64,000 nt of DNA from Achatina immaculata (GCA_009760885.1 CM019701.1:35540697-35604696); one strand, 5' to 3'. Positions 43,730 to 56,385 are shown, counted from the stretch's first letter. Translations and numbers: made by a program. The notes: generated from the sequence alone by a model not told the origin.

Positions 43730-46700
43730 AGAAAAAAAGAAAACACAAAGAGAAAAAAAACAGAGCCACAAAAAAAAAATAACATGAAAAGAAAAAACAC
43801 AAAAAACACAAGAGAAGAAAGACAACAGCAACAAAGAAAAAAAGGAAAAAGAAAAAAGCAAGAAAAAAAAAGAAACTTAAAAAAAACAGAAAAAGAGAAA
43901 AATGACCGAAGAAGAAATATGAGTAAAGACAAAAAAGAAGAAAACAGAGTACAAAAAAGAGTACCAAAAAAAAAAGAAAATAAGAACAAAAAAAGAACAG
44001 CCACAAGTAAAAATCAGTTAAAAAAGAAGACAAAACAAAAAAAAGAACAAAAAGAGAAACAAATGAAATAAACAATAAAAAAAAACACAGTCAAAAATAG
44101 TGAAAAAAGAAGAAAAAAGGAAAAACGTAAAAAAGAGAACAAGAGAGAAAAAACCAAAAACCCATAAAAAAAGGAACCCAAAAAAATTTTTTACGGAAAG
44201 AAAAGGAACGAAGAAGAGAAAAAAAAAAAAGAAAAAAATTTACAAAAAACCAAGAAAGTAAAAATGATATAAAAATCAAGAAAAAAAAAGAAAACGGAAT
44301 AAAAGAAGAAAAGAAAAAACACTTTTAAAAAGTAGAAAAAAAAACGAAAAAAGTTTACATACAAAGAAAGAAATAACAAAAAAAGAAGGAAAACAGAAAC
44401 AAAAAAAAACAAGTCAAAACAAAAAGAAAAAAAAACATATACAAAAAAAAAAAAAAAAAAACATAAAAAAGATAAAAAAGGAACTAAGCAAGAAAAAAGA
44501 TAAAAATAACACCAAAAAAAACCGAAACGCAAGAAAAAAGGATTTTTCCATTTTTTTCCTATTTTTACCTTATTTTTTTTTTTACTTTTCTTTGTGTTTT
44601 TTTTTTAGAAATAAAGAAAAGAAAAAAGGGACTAAAAAATGAAAAACAATTACAAAAAAAGAAAAAACACAAACAAAGAAAGGAAAAAAAAAGAAAAACA
44701 AGTACAAAGAAACAAAATAACAGAAAAATAAAAACAAACAGCTAAAAAAGAACAAAAAACAACACAAACAAAAAAGACCAAAAAAAAGGAACAAGAAAAA
44801 AAACAAAAATAAAAGAAGAAAAGAAAACAAAAGCAGGGAACAAAAGCAGGGGAAAAATTGAAAAAAAAAGAGAGAAAACATACCAAACAAATGATACAAA
44901 ATTCCGAAAAAAAAACACATAAAACGAAAGAAAGGAAAAAGGACAAAGAAAAATAAAGAAAACAATATAAAAAGAGAAAACAGCAAAAAAAAGGAACAAA
45001 AAAGGAACTAAAAAAAGGAACAAAAAAACACAAAACAATAAAGGAAAATAAAAGGAAAAAAGAACAACGAAGAACAAAAACAAAAGAAAGAAACAAAACA
45101 CCTGCCAAAATAAACAGGGGAAAAGAGGAAGAAAGAAAGAAAAAAGTGGAAAAAAGACAAAACAATGAAAAACAATTACAGAAACAAGAAAAAGATAAAA
45201 ATAACAAAGACAAACAAAAAAAAGAAACAACAGAAAAAAACAGCAAAAAAAAAAGAAAAAAACAACACAAAAAAAAGAACCAAAAAAACAGGAAAAAAAC
45301 ACCAAAAACAAAAGAAACAAACAAAAAAATCAGCCAAAAAACACGGCGGAAAACAGGAACAAAAATAAAAAAAACACAGTCAAAAATAGTGAAAAAAGAA
45401 GAAACAGGAAAAACGTAAAAAGAGAACAAGAGAGAAAAAACCAAAAACCCATAAAAAAAGGAACCCAAAAAAATTTTTTAAGTAAAGAAAAGGAACGAAA
45501 GAAGAGAAAAAAAAAGAACAAAATGAACAAAAAACCAAGTAAAAATGAAATAAAAATCAAGAAAAAAAAAGAAAACGGAAAAAAAGAAGAAAAGAAAAAA
45601 CACTTTTAAAAAGTAGAAAAAAAAACAGCAGAGGAAAAGAAAAAAAAAGGAAAAAAGTTTACATACAAAGAAAGAAATAACAAAAAAAGAAGGAAAACAG
45701 AAACAAAAAAAAACAAGTCAAAACAAAAAGAAAAAAAAACATATACAAAAAAGAAAAAACACAACAACATAAAAAAGATAAAAAAGGAACTAAGCAAGAA
45801 AAAAGATAAAAATAACACCAAAAAACCGAAACGCAAAAAAAAAGGATTTTTCCATTTTTTTCCTATTTTTACCTTATTTTTTTTTTACTTTTCTTTGTGT
45901 TTTTTTTAGAAATAAAGAAAAGAAAAAAGGGACTAAAAAATGAAAAACAATTACAAAAAAAGAAAAAACACAAACAAAGAAAGGAAAAAAAAAAGAAAAA
46001 CAAGTACAAAGAAACAAAATAACAGAAAAATAAAAACAAACAGCTAAAAAAGAACAAAAAACAACACAAACAAAAAAGACCAAAAAAAAGGAACAAGAAA
46101 AAAAAAAATAATAAAAAAAGAAAAGAAAACAAAAGCAGGGAACAAAAGCAGGGGAAAAATTGAAAAAAAAAGAGAAAACATACCAAACAAATGATACAAA
46201 ATTCCGAAAAAAAAACACATAAAACGAAAGAAAGGAAAAAGGACAAAGAAAAATAAAGAAAACAATATAAAAAGAGAAAACAGCAAAAAAAAGGAACAAA
46301 AAAGGAACTAAAAAAAGGCAAAAAAAAAACACAAAACAATAAAGGAAAATAAAAGGAAAAAAGAACAACGAAGAACAAAAACAAAAGAAAGAAACAAAAC
46401 ACCTGCCAAAATAAACAGGGGAAAAGAGGAAGAAAGAAAGAAAAAAGTGGAAAAAAGACAAAACAATGAAAAACAATTACAGAAACAAGAAAAAGATAAA
46501 AATAACAAAGACAAACAAAAAAAAAAGGAAACGACAGAAAAAAACAGAAAAAAAAAGAAAAAAAAACAACAAACAAAAAAGAACACAAAAAAAAAACAGG
46601 AAAAAAACACCAAAAACAAAAGAAACAAACAAAAAAAATCAGCCAAAAAACACGGCGGAAAACAGGAACAAAAATAAAAAAAAAAAAAGTACCAAAAATA

Positions 46701-47100
46701 CAGCAAAATAACGACAAAAAAATACAGAAAAAAGAAAAAAAAGACCACAAAAAGGAAAAACAAAGGACAAAAAGAAAACAACAGAAAAAGAACAAAACAT
46801 AAAACAACAGCAAAAAAAGACCACAAAATACAAAAACAAAGACAAACCAAGAAAATAAGAACAAAAACAAAGGTAAATAAACAAACAAAAACAGCCAATA
46901 ACAAGGAAAGAAAGGGAAAAAACACAAAAAAACAGGAAAAAAGGTCAGAAAAGTGAAAAAATAATGACAAAATTGAACAAAAGAAAAATAAAAAAAATAA
47001 CACAACAAAAACAACAACACAAATACAGCAAAGCAAAAATAACCAAAAAAAAAGAACACAAAAAAACCCCAAAATTACAAAAAAAGAATACAATTCAAAG
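43730..47100. repeat. A-rich tract, 3.4 kb, with an internal 1.29-kb tandem duplication
   Basis: Almost all A with scattered G and C; T is rare on the + strand apart from a few short T-rich islands (for example 44541-44606 and 45846-45910). 'cacagtcaaaaatag' at 44086 recurs at 45375 (offset 1289), and the following sequence repeats closely to about 46680. Edges are 'gcgtcaatcacag' on the left and 'caaaacggggagtgaggggg' on the right, shared with 49545-51690. The long minus-strand frames here (up to 396 codons, Phe/Leu/Ser/Cys-rich) are products of low complexity. Confidence 0.85.
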
Positions 47101-48299
47101 CAAAACGGGGAGTGAGGGGGGTGAGTTGAATGATCATTGCGTTTTGTTTATTGTTCACTAAATTCCTTGCATCAGTGAAGAAAATCACTATAGTATAAGT
47201 CAAGTGCCTTCATAATTAAATCACTCATCATAGCTTTCAATCACGAACATCCGTATGTTGCAAGGGTGCAAGCCTTCATTGCCGAGCTTTTGTTATTACA
47301 GACTACGATCAAAGTGCACTCATCATATCCTTGCCACCCAATCTCACAACAGGCATATCAATGTTTATAGTTTGATGCTTTTGTACGGTGACAAGGGCTG
47401 TAGAAATGTCCACCAGGGATAAATATGATCAGTTGTTGGCAGTTTCCTGTCTGTCTCTTCGATACACCAGAAAATCATCAGCAAATGACTGCTACATCTT
47501 AGAACCACCTTTCTCTGGAACGGGATGCGGAACACTTCTAGTTCAAGAAGCATATGCTTCTGAAAAGTAACTGTAAAAAGTAACTGAAAAGTATTTTATT
47601 GCCTATTGGTGGCTACACATCCTTCGAAGACGTCTTCGAAAACTAGTCCATGTCCTCCATCTAAGTGTGGATGGAAACATGTTTCGCCCTTCTTTGTCAT
47701 TGGCGAGTTTGCAAACAGTGTTCTGCAATTGTGATGATTCCGTAGCCACTGATCTGGAAATGGTCCTTGACAGACAAATTATAGGACAACGACATGGCCA
47801 GAGAGATTAATAGACGATGCTGACGTTTAATGATATATTTATGTGGTCCTGCACTCTCTCTCTCACCGACACTCCGAAAATCTGATAATTGAAAGATTCA
47901 ATCCTCACAAGTCGTCATACTGGACTTTATAGTGCGACTTTATAATGCGATAGCAGTACTCCTCCAATGCAACACATACAATTATACGAAAATGCTAATT
48001 TAAAACAACCGATACACATAAAAAGTGACACTTAGTAACGCTTACACTGCTTCTTACACTTCTTTGTAGCGTCAATGTACGATTTTTTACCACTTGCATA
48101 TACAATGACTGACAACTCAAAGGAATCGTCCTGACCTTGTTTCCTGAAACCTGATCTTGGTTTAATAGACGAAAACTGCTAGCATTGGTCATCTTCAACG
48201 GATCTAACAAAGAATTTGAAAACTACTTTCTGGACAACTACTTCCTGAATTCATGCCATTTTCTCTTCTTTGATAATTTGTTCTTTCATAGTTAGTTTC
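47101..48299 (+). repeat. unit C of the composite repeat, direct copy 1
   Basis: Near-identical to 51700-53480 ('tgatcattgcgttttgttta', 'acatccttcgaagacgtctt', 'gttgccttttttac'-free). Relative to copy 2 it lacks about 140 bp near 47240 and about 410 bp near 48056, where 'cttcttacactt' joins 'ctttgtagcgtc' directly. On the minus strand it carries a short reverse transcriptase-like FADD box (see 59858). Confidence 0.8.
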
Positions 48300-48615
48300 A
48301 ATCCAGATTCACAATGCGAATGTCAGTTCTTACCAGACGTCAATTTTTGCAACAGATCTACAAGGCGTGACGATTTTCATCTCTGATAAAATTCGTCGAA
48401 GTTAGATCTCGTTAGTTTCACTCCAGTTTTGCGATGGGAATGTCGGTTTTCACCAGAAGTCAATCTTTGCAACAGATCTACAAATCATATTGTTCGTGAC
48501 GATTTCCATCTCTGAAATAGTTCATCGTAGTTAGATCTCGTTAGTTTCACTCCAGATTTGCAATGCGAACGTCAGATCTCTACAAAGCGCACTGTTCGTG
48601 ACGATTTTCGTGTCT
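48300..48615 (+). repeat. about 120-bp satellite, direct orientation, array 2
   Basis: About two and a half units with the landmarks of array 1. Confidence 0.8.
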
Positions 48616-49544
48616 GATAAAGTTCATCCGAGAAATGTCCCTGCCAATATGTTTTTTCTGAAATAAGTTTTGCAAATTTAGGGCAGTTGTTGTGTACAAC
48701 ACCAAGAACTTTGTGAAAGAATTTTAAAAAAAGGAAATTCCACCACATTCCATACAATTAATATCACTCCTATGACAACAGGCAGAAATGTTGAAACAAA
48801 CAATTTGACATAAAACAAGGTGCATATTTTGTGTATCGTGAAAATATATTGAGGAATGTTAGAGAAGCAGACAGAGAATAAAGATGCCATGAGAATTTAG
48901 GTTATAAAATGTGGTGATAAAACAGTAATATTAAAAAGGAATGTCAGTCAGTAAGAATAATGACGAAGCAAAATCTCCATCCGAGATCCTCTAAATTGAT
49001 GGCAACAGACAAAACAAAGAAGGTGATTATATAAGGAAAAATTGAAAGAAGTAAAATAACTATACTTCTATATGTGGAGACGGATTTTAAAAAATAAAGC
49101 ATCTTTCCCATCGTAAGATGCAAATAGGCAGCTGGAATGTAAGAACACTTAACCAGACTGGAAAACTAGCACAAACCATCACATAAACAGGTAGCAGTAA
49201 GTGAAACAACTTGGTTTGGTGTAAAACAAGGGGTCTGACATTTCTACAGCCCTTGTCACCTGATAAAAGCATCGGTGACATGGTTCTCACTGAACAACTA
49301 TAATCATTGACTGAGTAGCGAGGATGTGATCAGAATCAACGTGATGACATACTTCATCGTGAACGTAGTGTTTAAAAGAGCATGTAACAAAAAATCGGCA
49401 ATGCTGAGTACGCCCTAGCCATCCCAGCTATGCGAAGTATCTTTGGGGTACGAGAAACATTTCCCGTGTAGCGATGAGATACTTCCGTGATCACCCAACT
49501 TGATCTAATCACAAGATCAAGATCTGGAAGGCGCGTCAATCACA
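48616..49544 (+). repeat. LINE-mosaic module, copy 2
   Basis: Same order as 42690-43729, including the family C endonuclease start (about 49118-49180) fused to family A text, and the edge segment 'ggcgcgtcaatcacag'. Differs by small indels. Confidence 0.8.
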
Positions 49545-51690
49545 GAAAAAAAGAAAACAGAGCCACAAAAAAAAAGAAAAAAAAAGATGAAGAAAATAAA
49601 AAACAGAAAAACCACAACAGAAGAAAGACAACAGCAACAAAGAAAAAAAGGAAAAAGAAAAAAGCAAGAAAAACAAGAAGAAACTTAAAAAAAACAGAAA
49701 AAGAGAAAAATGACCGAAGAAGAGAAAAAGTAAACACAAAAAAAAGAAAACAGAGTATAATTTTTTTATACTCTGTTTTCTTTTTTTTGTGTAAATAAGA
49801 ACAAACACAAGCAAAAAAATCAGTTTAAAAAAAAAGACAAAACAAAAAAAAAGAACAAAAAGAGACACAAATGAAATAAACAAAAAAAAAGTCAAAAATA
49901 GTGAAAAAAGAAGAAAAAAGGACAAATGTAAAAAAGAGAACATGAGAGAAAAAAACAAAATGCCCATAAAAAAGAACTCAAAAAAATTTTTTAAGTAAAG
50001 AAAAAGAACGAAAGAAGAGAAACAACAAGAAACAAAGAAACAAAAAAAAAAAAACAGAAAAAATGAAATAAACAAAACAAGAAAAAAAAAGAAAACGGAA
50101 AAAAAGAATACAAGAAAAAACACCTTAAAAAAGTAAAAAAAAAAGCACAGGAAGAAAAAAAAAAAACGAAAAAAATGTAAAAATACAAAGAAAGAACTAA
50201 CAAAAAAGAAGGAAAACAGAAACAAAAAAAAAAGAAAAACGCCAAAAGAAAAAAACCATATACAAAAAAGAACAAAAAAATTGCAACAACAAAAAGAAGA
50301 TAGAAAAAGGAAATAACCAAGAAAAAAGATAACAAGAAAAATAACAGAAAAAAAACGAAACACAGGAAAAAAAGGACAAAAAAATTTATTTCCTATTTTT
50401 AGCTGCTTTTTTTTCTTACTTTTCTTTGTCTTCGTTTTTAGAAATAAAAAAAGAAAAAAAGGACAAAAAAAAATTACACAAAAAAATTACACAAAAAAAG
50501 AAAAAACACAAACACAGAAAAGAAAAAAAAAGAAAAACAAGGACAAAGAAAAAAATAACACAAAAATATAAACACACAGCTAAAAAACAACAAAAAATAA
50601 CACAAACAAAAAAGACCAAAAAATAACAGAAACACAAGAAAAAAACAAGAAAAAAGAACACAAACATAAGAAGGAAACAAAAAATCAGGCAACAAAAACA
50701 GGGGGAAAATTTAACACAAATACATTTTAAAAAAGACAAAAAATGATTAGAAATTTAGAAAACAAACAGAATAAACACATAAAAAGAAAAAAAAAGAAAA
50801 AGGACAAAGAGAAATAAGGAAAACAATATAAAAGGAAAAAAGAAACAGCAAAAAAGGAACAAAAAAAGGAACAAAATAACGCAAAAAAAGACAAAAAATA
50901 AAGGAAAATAAAAGGAAGAAAAGAATAAAAAAGAACAAAAACAAAACAAAGAAGCAAAACATCTGCCAAAATAAACAGGGGAAAAGAGGAAAAAAGAAAG
51001 AAAAAAGTGAAAAAAACGACAAAGCAATGAAAAACAATTACAGAAACAAGAAAAAAAAACGAACACAAAAAAGAAAAAAAGACCAAAAAAAAGGAAACGA
51101 CAGAAAAAGGGAAAAAAGAACAAAAAAAAAAAAGAAAAAAAAACAACACAAACAAAAAAAGGCAAAAAAAGAACAAAAAAAAAAAAGAAAAAACACCCAA
51201 TACAAAAGAAAGAAAAAAAAAACAGCAAAAAAAAGAAAACGGAAAAAAAGAAGAAAAAACAAGAAAAAAAAAAAAACAAAAAAAGTAGAAAGAATGAAGC
51301 AAAATAACGACCAAAAATTACAAAAAAAGAAAAAAACACCACAAAAAAGAAAAACAAAGAACAAAAAGAAAACAAACAGAAAAAGAACAAAAACAAAAAA
51401 AAACAGCAAAAAAAAAGACCACAAAATAAAAAAACAAGGAAAAACCAAGAAAATAAGAACAAAAACAAAGGTAAAGAAACAAAAAAAAAAGCTAATAACA
51501 AGGAAAGAAAGGAAAAAAACACACACAAAAACAGGAAAAAAGGACAGAAAACTGAAAAAATAACGACAAAATTGAACAAAACACACAGAAAAAAAACAAG
51601 AACACAAAAAAAAGCAAAGAAAAAATAACCACAAAAAAGGAACACAAAAAACCCCAAAATTACAAACAAGAATACAATTCAACGCAAAAC
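49545..51690. repeat. A-rich tract, 2.1 kb, copy 2
   Basis: Same composition and same outer edges as the tract at 43730. It holds a single, diverged version of the internal unit (about 49885 onward) and a perfect 26-bp inverted repeat at 49734-49792. Long Phe-rich minus-strand frames are artefacts. Confidence 0.85.
49734..49792. repeat. perfect 26-bp inverted repeat, 7-base spacer
   Basis: Arms 49734-49759 and 49767-49792, containing 'gaaaacagagtata' and its complement. It contributes a T-rich island in an otherwise T-poor tract. The inner phrase 'gaaaacagagtac' also occurs once near 43940. Confidence 0.9.
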
Positions 51691-53499
51691 GGGGAGTGAG
51701 GGGGTTGGGTTGAATGATCATTGCGTTTTGTTTATTGTTCACTAAATTCCTTGCATCAGTAAAGAAAATCATTATAGTATAAGTCAAGTGCCTTCATAAT
51801 TAAATCACTCATCATAGCTTTCAATCAACAACATCCGTATCAAATCGATGCTACATAGGGCAGGTGACAAGATCTGTGCAGAAAATATTCTGTGTGGGTA
51901 GAAACAATATTGACTGAAACATATGGTGACTGATTTAATTATAAATCATGTTGTCATTGCTCAAACTGCTCAGCTTGCTAGGGTGCAAGCCTTCATTGCC
52001 GAGCTTTTGTTATTACAGACTACGATCAAAGTGCACTCATCATATCCTTGCCACCCAGTCTCACAACAGGCATATCAATGTTTATAGTTTGATGCTTTTG
52101 TACAGTGACAAGGGCTGTAGAAATGTCCACCAGGGATAAATATGATCAGTTGTTGGCAGTTTCCTGTCTGTCTCTTCGATACACCAGAAAATCATCAGCA
52201 AATGACAGATCTTCCCCTCCCAACTATTGGCTTTGAAGACCAACTGCTACATCTTAGAACCACCTTCCTCTGGAACGGGATGCGGAACACTTCTAGTTCA
52301 AGAAGCATACGCTTGAAAACTGAAAAGTATTTTATTGCCTGTTGGTGGCTACACATCCTTCGAAGACGTCTTCGAAAACTAGTCCATGTCCTCCATCTAA
52401 GTGTGGATGGAAACATGTTTCGCCCTTCTTTGTCATTGGCGAGTTTGCAAACAGTGTTCTGCAATTGTGATGATTCCGTAGCCACTGATCTGGAAATGGT
52501 CCTTGACAGATAAATTATAGGACAACGACATGGCAAAGAGACTAATAGACGATGCTGACGTTTAATGATATATTTATGTGGTCCTGCACTCTCTCTCTCA
52601 CCGACACTCCGAAAATCTGATAATTGAAAGATTCAATCCTCACAAGTCGTCATACTGGACTTTACACTGCGACTTTATAATGCGATAGCAGTACTCCTCC
52701 ACTGCAACACATACAATTATACGAAAATGCTAATTTAAAACAACCGATACACATAAAAAGTGACACTTAGTAACGCTTACACTGCTTCTTACACTTTTCT
52801 CAGTTACATCCATTCTTTTTGCCACGCTTTACAAAACAACGGACAACAAAATCCACAGAAGAAAACACTTAATAACGCACTGCATTGAACTGCGCCAACA
52901 TTTAACATGAAGCAAATAAAGATCAAATCAGATGAAATAAGATTATATTATGAAATCAAAAATACTTTATGTGCTGCCGGCCGAAATCAGTAATTATTTC
53001 CCAGTAGCTTATGAGTGTTGAAGTTATGATACGCAGCAGAAAGTGATTGAACTCAGAATGATTCTTGTTATTTCGTTTTGTCAAAAGGAACAACTGCAGT
53101 CTTTTGCACCGTAGGGCATTGTCTCGGCCTGCAGTATTTATTACCTTCATCTGTGACACTTGGAACTCATGACTTACTTTAGCAGCTTGGAACCACGTTG
53201 ATTTCTTTGTAGCGTCAATGTACGATTTTTTACCACTTGCATATACAATGACTGACAACTCAAAGGAATCGTCCTGATCTTGTTTCCTGAAACCTGATCT
53301 TGCTTTAATAGACGAAAACTGCTAGCATTGGTCATCTTCAACGGATCTAACAAAGAATTTGAAAACTACTTTCTGGACAACTACTTCCTGAATTGTGGCC
53401 GGGATAAGTGCTGCAAACGTTGCCAAAGATAAGAAACAACTTTCATGCCATTTTCTCTTCTTTGATAATTTGTTCTTTCATAGTTTAGTTTTAGATTGA
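51691..53499 (+). repeat. unit C of the composite repeat, direct copy 2 (longest)
   Basis: Matches 47101-48299 and, inverted, 57661-57940, 58611-60236 and 63196-64000. It carries a minus-strand frame at 52536-52195 and another at 53258-52956 ('KKSYIDATKKSTWFQAAKV'); both recur in the other copies. Neither shows a domain I recognise, and the differences between copies do not look like purifying selection (see rejected items). Confidence 0.85.
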
Positions 53500-53945
53500 A
53501 ATCCAGATTCACAATGCGAATGTCAGTTCTTACCAGACGTCAATTTTTGCAACAGATCTACAAGGCGCATTGTTCGTGACGATTTTCATCTCTGATAAAA
53601 TTCGTCGTAGTTAGATCTCGTTAGTTTCACTCCAGATTTTCAATGCGAATGTCGGTTCTCACACGATGTCAATCTTTGCAACAGGTCTACAACTCGCATT
53701 GTTCGTGACGATTTTCATCTCTGAAAACGTTCATCGTAGTTAGATCTCGTTATTTTCACTCCAGATTTACAATGCGAATGTCGGTTCTCACCAGACGTCA
53801 ATCTTTGCAACAGATCTACAACTCGCATTGTTCGTGACGATTTTCATCTCTGAAAAAGTTCATCGTAGTAAGATCTCGTTAGTTTCACTCCAGATTCTCA
53901 ATGCGAATGTTAGTTCTCAACAGACGTCAATCTTTGCAACAGATC
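53500..53945 (+). repeat. about 120-bp satellite, direct orientation, array 3
   Basis: Three to four units, period 128-129 bp here ('cagacgtcaatctttgcaac' at 53792 and 53921). It is the last direct-orientation module before the array flips. Confidence 0.85.
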
Positions 53946-55395
53946 CTCATTTCTGTTTTTTTGTTATGCCTTTTGTGTGATTTATTTTCCTTTTTTTTTG
54001 GTTTCTTTCCGTGTTTTTGAATTTTTGTTGTTGATTTCCTAGGTTTTTTTTTCTTTCCGTTTTTCTTTTTGTTCCCCTTTTCTTGTCTTCTTTTTTTTTG
54101 ATACCTTTTTTTCTTTTTCTTTCTTTTTTATCTGTTTTGTTGCACTTTTTTGTTTTCCTCTTGTTTTTATTCTTTTTTGTACTTTTTTGTTCTTTTTTTG
54201 TTTATTTCTGTCGTTTATTTCTTTTTTCCTTTTTTTTTGGTTCCTATTTTTTTGTGTGGTCTTATTTTTGTTTCTTTTTTTTCTCTTTTTTATTCTTTTG
54301 TTGTGTTTTCTTTTTTTTGGGTTTTTGTTTTGTCCTTTTGTCTTTTCTTTCTTTGTTGTGGTTTTTTTGTTGTTTTCTTTTTTGTTTTGTTTGGTTTCTT
54401 TTTTTTATCCCTTTTTCGCCTTGTTTTTTCTTTCTGTTTGTTTCTTTTTATTTTTAGCGTTTTTTTTGGGTTCTGTTCTGTTGTTTTTTTTCTTCTGTTT
54501 GGTGTCTTTTTTTGTCTTTTTTTTTCTTTTCTGTTTTTTTGTATTTTTCCTATTCTGTGTTTTTTTGTGTTTTGCTGGATTTTTTTTTCTACTTTTTTGA
54601 CTTTTTTTTTTCTTTTGTACTGCTTTTTTCTTTTTTGTCTTGTTTTTTCTTTTCTTTGGTTTCTTTTTTGTCCGTTTTCACCTTTTTTTTCTTTTTGTTT
54701 CTTTGTTTTTATTTGTTTGTCTTTCTTTGTTGTTCTTTTCCGTTGTTTTTTTTGTTTCTCTTTTTTTGTCTTTTTTCACCTTTTTTGTGTTTGTTTTTTT
54801 TGTTATTTTTGTGGTCTTTTTTTTTGGTCTTTCCTATTGTTTTTTTTGTTTTGCTTGGTTTCTTTTGTGTCCTTTTTTCACCTTTTTTCTTTATGTTTGT
54901 TTCTTTTAATTTTATTTTTTTTTCTTTTCTGTTGTTTTTTTTGGTGTGTTTGGTTTCTTTTTTTGGCCTTTTTTACACCTTTTTTGTTTTTGTTTTTTTT
55001 TTGTTGTTTTTTGGTCTTTTCTGTTCTTTTTTTGTTTTGTTTGGTTTCTTTTTTGTTGTCCTTTTTTCACCTTTTTTTTGTTCGTTTTTTTATGTTTTTG
55101 TCGTTTTTCTTTGGTTTTGTTTCGTTACTTTTTTGGCCTTGTTTTGTTTGTTTGCTTTTTTGGTCTTTTTTGGTTCTTTTCTGTTGTTATTTTTTGTTTT
55201 GTGTGGTCTTTTTTTCACCTTTCTTTTTCTTTGTGTAAGTTTTTTTTTTATCTTTTTATTTTTTTTTGTTCCTTTCTGTTATACTTTTTTGTTCTTTGTT
55301 GCTTTTGTTTTAAGAACCTTTTTCCTTTTTTTCTGTTATGTTCTTTTTTTCCTTTTTGTCCTTTTTCTTTTTTCTTCTTCCTGTTGCATATTCTT
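53946..55395. repeat. T-rich tract (inverted counterpart of the A-rich tracts)
   Basis: Almost all T with scattered G and C and little A on the + strand, the complement of the composition at 43730-47100. The long + strand Phe-rich frames (up to 362 codons) are artefacts. I did not find the defined edge sequences of the A-rich tracts here. Confidence 0.8.
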
Positions 55396-55439
55396 ATATA
55401 TTTGTTCGTTTTTGTTTCCATGATTATAATTGATGTATT

Positions 55440-56085
55440 TCTGAGATGTTTTGGCAGGCATATGTTCCGATAGGAAAGATGCTTTATTTTTTAAAATCCG
55501 TCTCCACAGCTCCTAAGCACTTCTTTCAATTTTTTCTCTTAACTAATGCAACCTGATTTAAACAAATAAGGTCTGTTGTGATGACCACTTTAGATGACCT
55601 CGGAATGAGGTTTTGCTTCTTCTTTACGGACTGACATAATTAGTTTTCCATTCCTGTTTTATCTCCACATTTTATAACCTAAATTCTTATGGCATCTTAT
55701 ATTTTCTGTCTACTTCTCTAACATTTCTCATACGATACACAAAATATGCACCCCTGATGTCAAATTGTGTCAAAATTTTGTTTGACCATTTCTGGAGTTA
55801 TATATATGACAGGAGTTATATTAATTGTATGAAATGTGTTGGAAATTCCTTTTTTTCAACTCTTTCACAGAATTCTTGCTGTTGTACACAACAATTGCCC
55901 TAAATTTGCAAAACTTATTAAAAAAATAAGAAAAAACATTGGCAAGTACTTCTCGCTAGTTTGATGAAAAAAGTTACGTTATACATTTTTCATTGACAGC
56001 TCAGAATGAAATCTACAAATTTTTATTGTCTTGAAAGAAAGTTATGAGAAGTATGTGGATAATATGAGTGAGTTGAGACAATCGT
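55440..56085 (-). repeat. LINE-mosaic module, inverted copy
   Basis: Complement of 42700-43280 and 48640-49110: 'gatgctttattttttaaaat', 'ctgacataattagttttcca', 'cccctgatgtcaaattg' and 'gttgtacacaacaattgccc'. It lacks the family C endonuclease piece. Confidence 0.75.
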
Positions 56086-56154
56086 CACGAACAGAATCTA
56101 CAGTGATATATTTTTGATGAGGTTGCAAAAGGAATATATTTTTACCAAACTGGT

Positions 56155-56385
56155 GCAATGAAAACCACGGTGTCACGCAATCCCGCTTCCGAGACCCACC
56201 AAGAATACAGGCTAAAGCACTGTGATACTCTGAACTCCTTGTGGTCCTTTCGTGGAACTCGTGTGGTCTATTTTGGACCACACAGGGGACCACAGGACCT
56301 AACGAGGACCACATGCGTGAATTCAGTAGGTTCACATTGCGGTTTTTGGTGGTAGAAGTGAACAAAGAAGAAGAAGAAGTAATGG
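56155..56385 (+). mobile_element. 3' end of an unclassified LINE or SINE with GAA tail
   Basis: The last 80 bases ('gaattcagtaggttcacatt', 'gcggtttttggtggtagaag') match the 61-bp insertion at 29252-29312 on the other strand, and both end in a GAA tandem (56365-56380 here). Upstream sequence here is longer and contains no domain I can name. Confidence 0.6.

Noticed and set aside
43673..44071. Lys-rich frames on the + strand of the A-rich tract
   Set aside because: Poly-Lys/Asn/Gln composition reflects A-runs; there is no start context, and the frames shift between the duplicated units.
45869..47059. 396-codon minus-strand open frame and similar long Phe/Leu/Ser/Cys-rich frames at 44650-45468, 50755-51669 and 54150-55238
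   Set aside because: They follow solely from A-rich or T-rich low complexity: rare T on one strand removes stop codons on the other. Several frames are open at once, and none has a domain.
52956..53258. Frame conserved between 52956-53258 (minus) and 63380-63844 (+), reading 'KKSYI.ATKKSTWFQ.AKV', considered as a host or domesticated gene
   Set aside because: Between copies nearly all base differences change the amino acid (for example Asp/Asn, Ala/Gly, Phe/Leu, Ser/Pro) and few are silent, so purifying selection is not apparent. The frame sits in an amplified repeat.
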